Under the pieces are notes generated by a model. That model ran no database searches, had not been told where the DNA came from, and saw nothing but the letters and a program-made list of their open reading frames with translations. Made by a program: the position numbers and the translations under genes. A stretch of DNA of 64,000 bases from Archaeoglobaceae archaeon (lineage in GTDB: Archaea; Halobacteriota; Archaeoglobi; Archaeoglobales; Archaeoglobaceae), in contig JALVJV010000019.1 in NCBI GenBank assembly GCA_027028145.1, positions 124,001-188,000 of the forward strand. The letters run 5' to 3'. Below, piece by piece: positions 62,708 to 64,000 of the stretch. Numbering within the stretch: the stretch's first letter is position 1; the number at the start of each line of letters is the position of its first letter.

Positions 62708-63004
62708 CTAATTATTGTTATTGTGATCATGCGGTAAGTCCCAGTCCTTGCTTGGATCTCCTTTAACGTATTTTTCGATCAATCTGTCCTCAAGATCCAA
62801 GTCAAACAGATTCGCTAAGCTCAAAACCATGAAGAGCACATCTACGAGTTCTTCTTTGATGTTCGGTATCTCACGCTTGCGAACAGCTTCTGCGAGCTCC
62901 CCAACCTCTTCGAATAGAACGGCGAGTAGGAAGAGTTCTCCCGATTTGGAATCGATCTCGTAGTATTTCTCCCTAATTATCCTCTGAATTTCTCGCAATT
63001 CCAT
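62708..63004 (-). CDS. MazG-like nucleotide pyrophosphohydrolase
   Basis: From the ATG at 63004 (MELREIQRIIREKYYEID) it has 98 residues. The metal-binding pattern EEVGELAEAVRK followed by EELVDVLFMVLSLANL is that of MazG/dUTPase-like all-alpha pyrophosphohydrolases (E-x-x-E...E-x-x-D). It would hydrolyse NTPs to NMPs, cleaning the nucleotide pool. The end HDHNNNN is low complexity. It diverges from the TrkA-N/DHH gene. Confidence 0.88.
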   Translation of the reverse strand: MELREIQRIIREKYYEIDSKSGELFLLAVLFEEVGELAEAVRKREIPNIKEELVDVLFMVLSLANLFDLDLEDRLIEKYVKGDPSKDWDLPHDHNNNN

Positions 63005-63057
63005 AGATAAACTCGGACGGTTAGATTTAAATATCATTTCCGTTCTTTAGGTTTGGG

Positions 63058-64000
63058 ATGGCTGAAGAGATTCCCGAAGGTAAGTTCACACACGAATACG
63101 TCGTAATCGGTTGCGGTGGAACCGGATTTAGTGTTGTTAGGGAGCTCGTAAGAAGAGGTAAAAAGGTTTTAGCCGTGGATGTCTCAAAAGAAAGGGTCGA
63201 GATCCTTAGGGATGAGAATTACGATGCCATAGTTGGAGATGCGAGGGATGAAACCCTCTACGAAAACTTGGACTTCGACAGGGTTTCGGTAATATTGCTA
63301 CTCACATCGGATGTCGAGGTGAACAGGGATGCGATAGAGATCATAAGAAGATACAGCAAAGAGGTGTTCATAATTGCAAGGGCTCCGAGTCCTAAGCTTA
63401 AAGAAGAACTTGAGCACGCCGGAGCGGATTTCGTCGTCGTTCCATCGGAAGCTATGAAGAACGCCGTAATAGATGCTCTAAAGAGAATAGATTCCTTCAG
63501 AAAGATCAAGAAGTTTAGAAAAGTTTTAGAAAGCGTGAAGGGAGGCAAATTGGGAATTTTTACGCATGACAATCCTGATCCGGATGCGATCTCATCCGCA
63601 TTCGCTTTGAGGGAAATAGCCAAGAGGTTCGGAGTCGATGCGGACATAATATACTACGGTGAGATTCTGCATCAGGAAAATAGGGCTATGGTCAATCTGC
63701 TCGAAATTCCACTGCTTAGGGGTGATGAGGTCGATCTCTCGCAATACTCCAAGTTCGCGCTCGTAGATTGTTCGGCTCCGGGTGTTAACAACTCGATTCC
63801 CAAGGATATAAAGATAAGCATAGTGATAGATCATCATCCGGCTGAGAACGTTGAGGCTGAATACGTTGATATCAGAACGGACGTCGGAGCGGCGGCGACT
63901 ATAATGACTGAATATCTGAGGGAGCTCAAAATAGTTCCGAGCAGGATCCTCGCAACGGCTTTGTTCTTCGGAATAAAGAGCGAAACCGACGAGTTCAAGA
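63058..64000 (+). CDS. TrkA-N (RCK) domain fused to DHH phosphoesterase (3' part cut off)
   Basis: The frame is open from the ATG at 63058 to the window end (314 codons). Residues about 12-130 are an RCK/TrkA-N Rossmann domain (VVIGCGGTGFSVVRELVRRG, GDARDETLYENL). A DHH phosphoesterase follows: IFTHDNPDPDAISSAFALRE, ALVDCSAPG and VIDHHPAENV. Archaeal proteins of this layout are thought to hydrolyse small nucleotides, with RCK as the ligand sensor. c-di-AMP or nanoRNA substrates are possible. Confidence 0.9.
   Translation, partial: MAEEIPEGKFTHEYVVIGCGGTGFSVVRELVRRGKKVLAVDVSKERVEILRDENYDAIVGDARDETLYENLDFDRVSVILLLTSDVEVNRDAIEIIRRYSKEVFIIARAPSPKLKEELEHAGADFVVVPSEAMKNAVIDALKRIDSFRKIKKFRKVLESVKGGKLGIFTHDNPDPDAISSAFALREIAKRFGVDADIIYYGEILHQENRAMVNLLEIPLLRGDEVDLSQYSKFALVDCSAPGVNNSIPKDIKISIVIDHHPAENVEAEYVDIRTDVGAAATIMTEYLRELKIVPSRILATALFFGIKSETDEFK

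Overview
The window reads as chromosomal DNA of a hyperthermophilic euryarchaeon of the Archaeoglobales type. The archaeal assignment rests on the PolD small subunit, SRP54, FtsZ preceded by a ribbon-helix-helix gene, Taw3 and Trm10-type tRNA modification enzymes, an S2-enolase gene pair, a Sec11-type signal peptidase, TATA boxes about 25 bases upstream of nearly leaderless genes, and a multi-hairpin H/ACA guide RNA. The Archaeoglobales flavour comes from a Ni CO dehydrogenase, an acetyl-CoA synthase epsilon (CdhB) homologue, two tandem CydA-type proteins, siroheme-dependent heme synthesis, a split-Soret-like cytochrome c, and a CRISPR repeat close to those I remember from Archaeoglobus fulgidus. 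The species cannot be fixed from sequence alone.

Layout. 1-3.7 kb: a TetR-controlled ABC export operon with a secreted CARDB-like protein. 3.8-5.6 kb: a CGGC/RsbRD-like pair facing a heme farnesyltransferase. 5.6-9.2 kb: an ACT-domain regulator diverging from a NifX-like/MinD-ferredoxin/MinD-ferredoxin/Mrp iron-sulfur operon behind a perfect DtxR-like palindrome. 9.2-16.6 kb: housekeeping (site-2 protease, Taw3, CdhB-ferredoxin fusion, SRP54, LysK). 16.6-22 kb: a V4R-type regulator, cooS with a 22-base inverted repeat in its promoter, cydA-cydA' and tRNA-Cys. 22-28 kb: RimI, MinD, Trm10, hisA, hisB, signal peptidase. 28-33 kb: an AT-rich DUF262/HNH gene, the PolD small subunit and a 13-repeat CRISPR array without cas genes. 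33-41 kb: a second HisA-like gene, argC, a decayed small gene, fumarase, a four-gene operon of two tiny MCAP peptides plus a radical SAM enzyme plus a membrane protein, a TPR protein, and the siroheme/heme genes. 41-48 kb: thioredoxin, RNase HII, tRNA-Arg, an amino-acid permease fused to a nucleotidyltransferase, S2 and enolase. 48-57 kb: the H/ACA RNA, a Tat-exported dihaem cytochrome, regulators, thioredoxin reductase, a GTPase, Prs and a beta-CASP RNase. 57-64 kb: ValS, FtsZ with its RHH regulator, MazG, and a TrkA-N/DHH protein cut by the window end.

How parts fit: several loci serve metal and heme biology (Fe-S carriers, SirC and AhbAB, CtaB, CydAA', the cytochrome c) and one-carbon metabolism (CooS, CdhB-ferredoxin). 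The most novel-looking locus is the MCAP peptide/radical SAM operon at 36.3-37.9 kb, which has the form of a peptide-modification cluster. The best supported gene that is easy to miss is the three-hairpin H/ACA RNA at 48.2-48.4 kb. Genes are densely packed and many convergent pairs overlap at their 3' ends.
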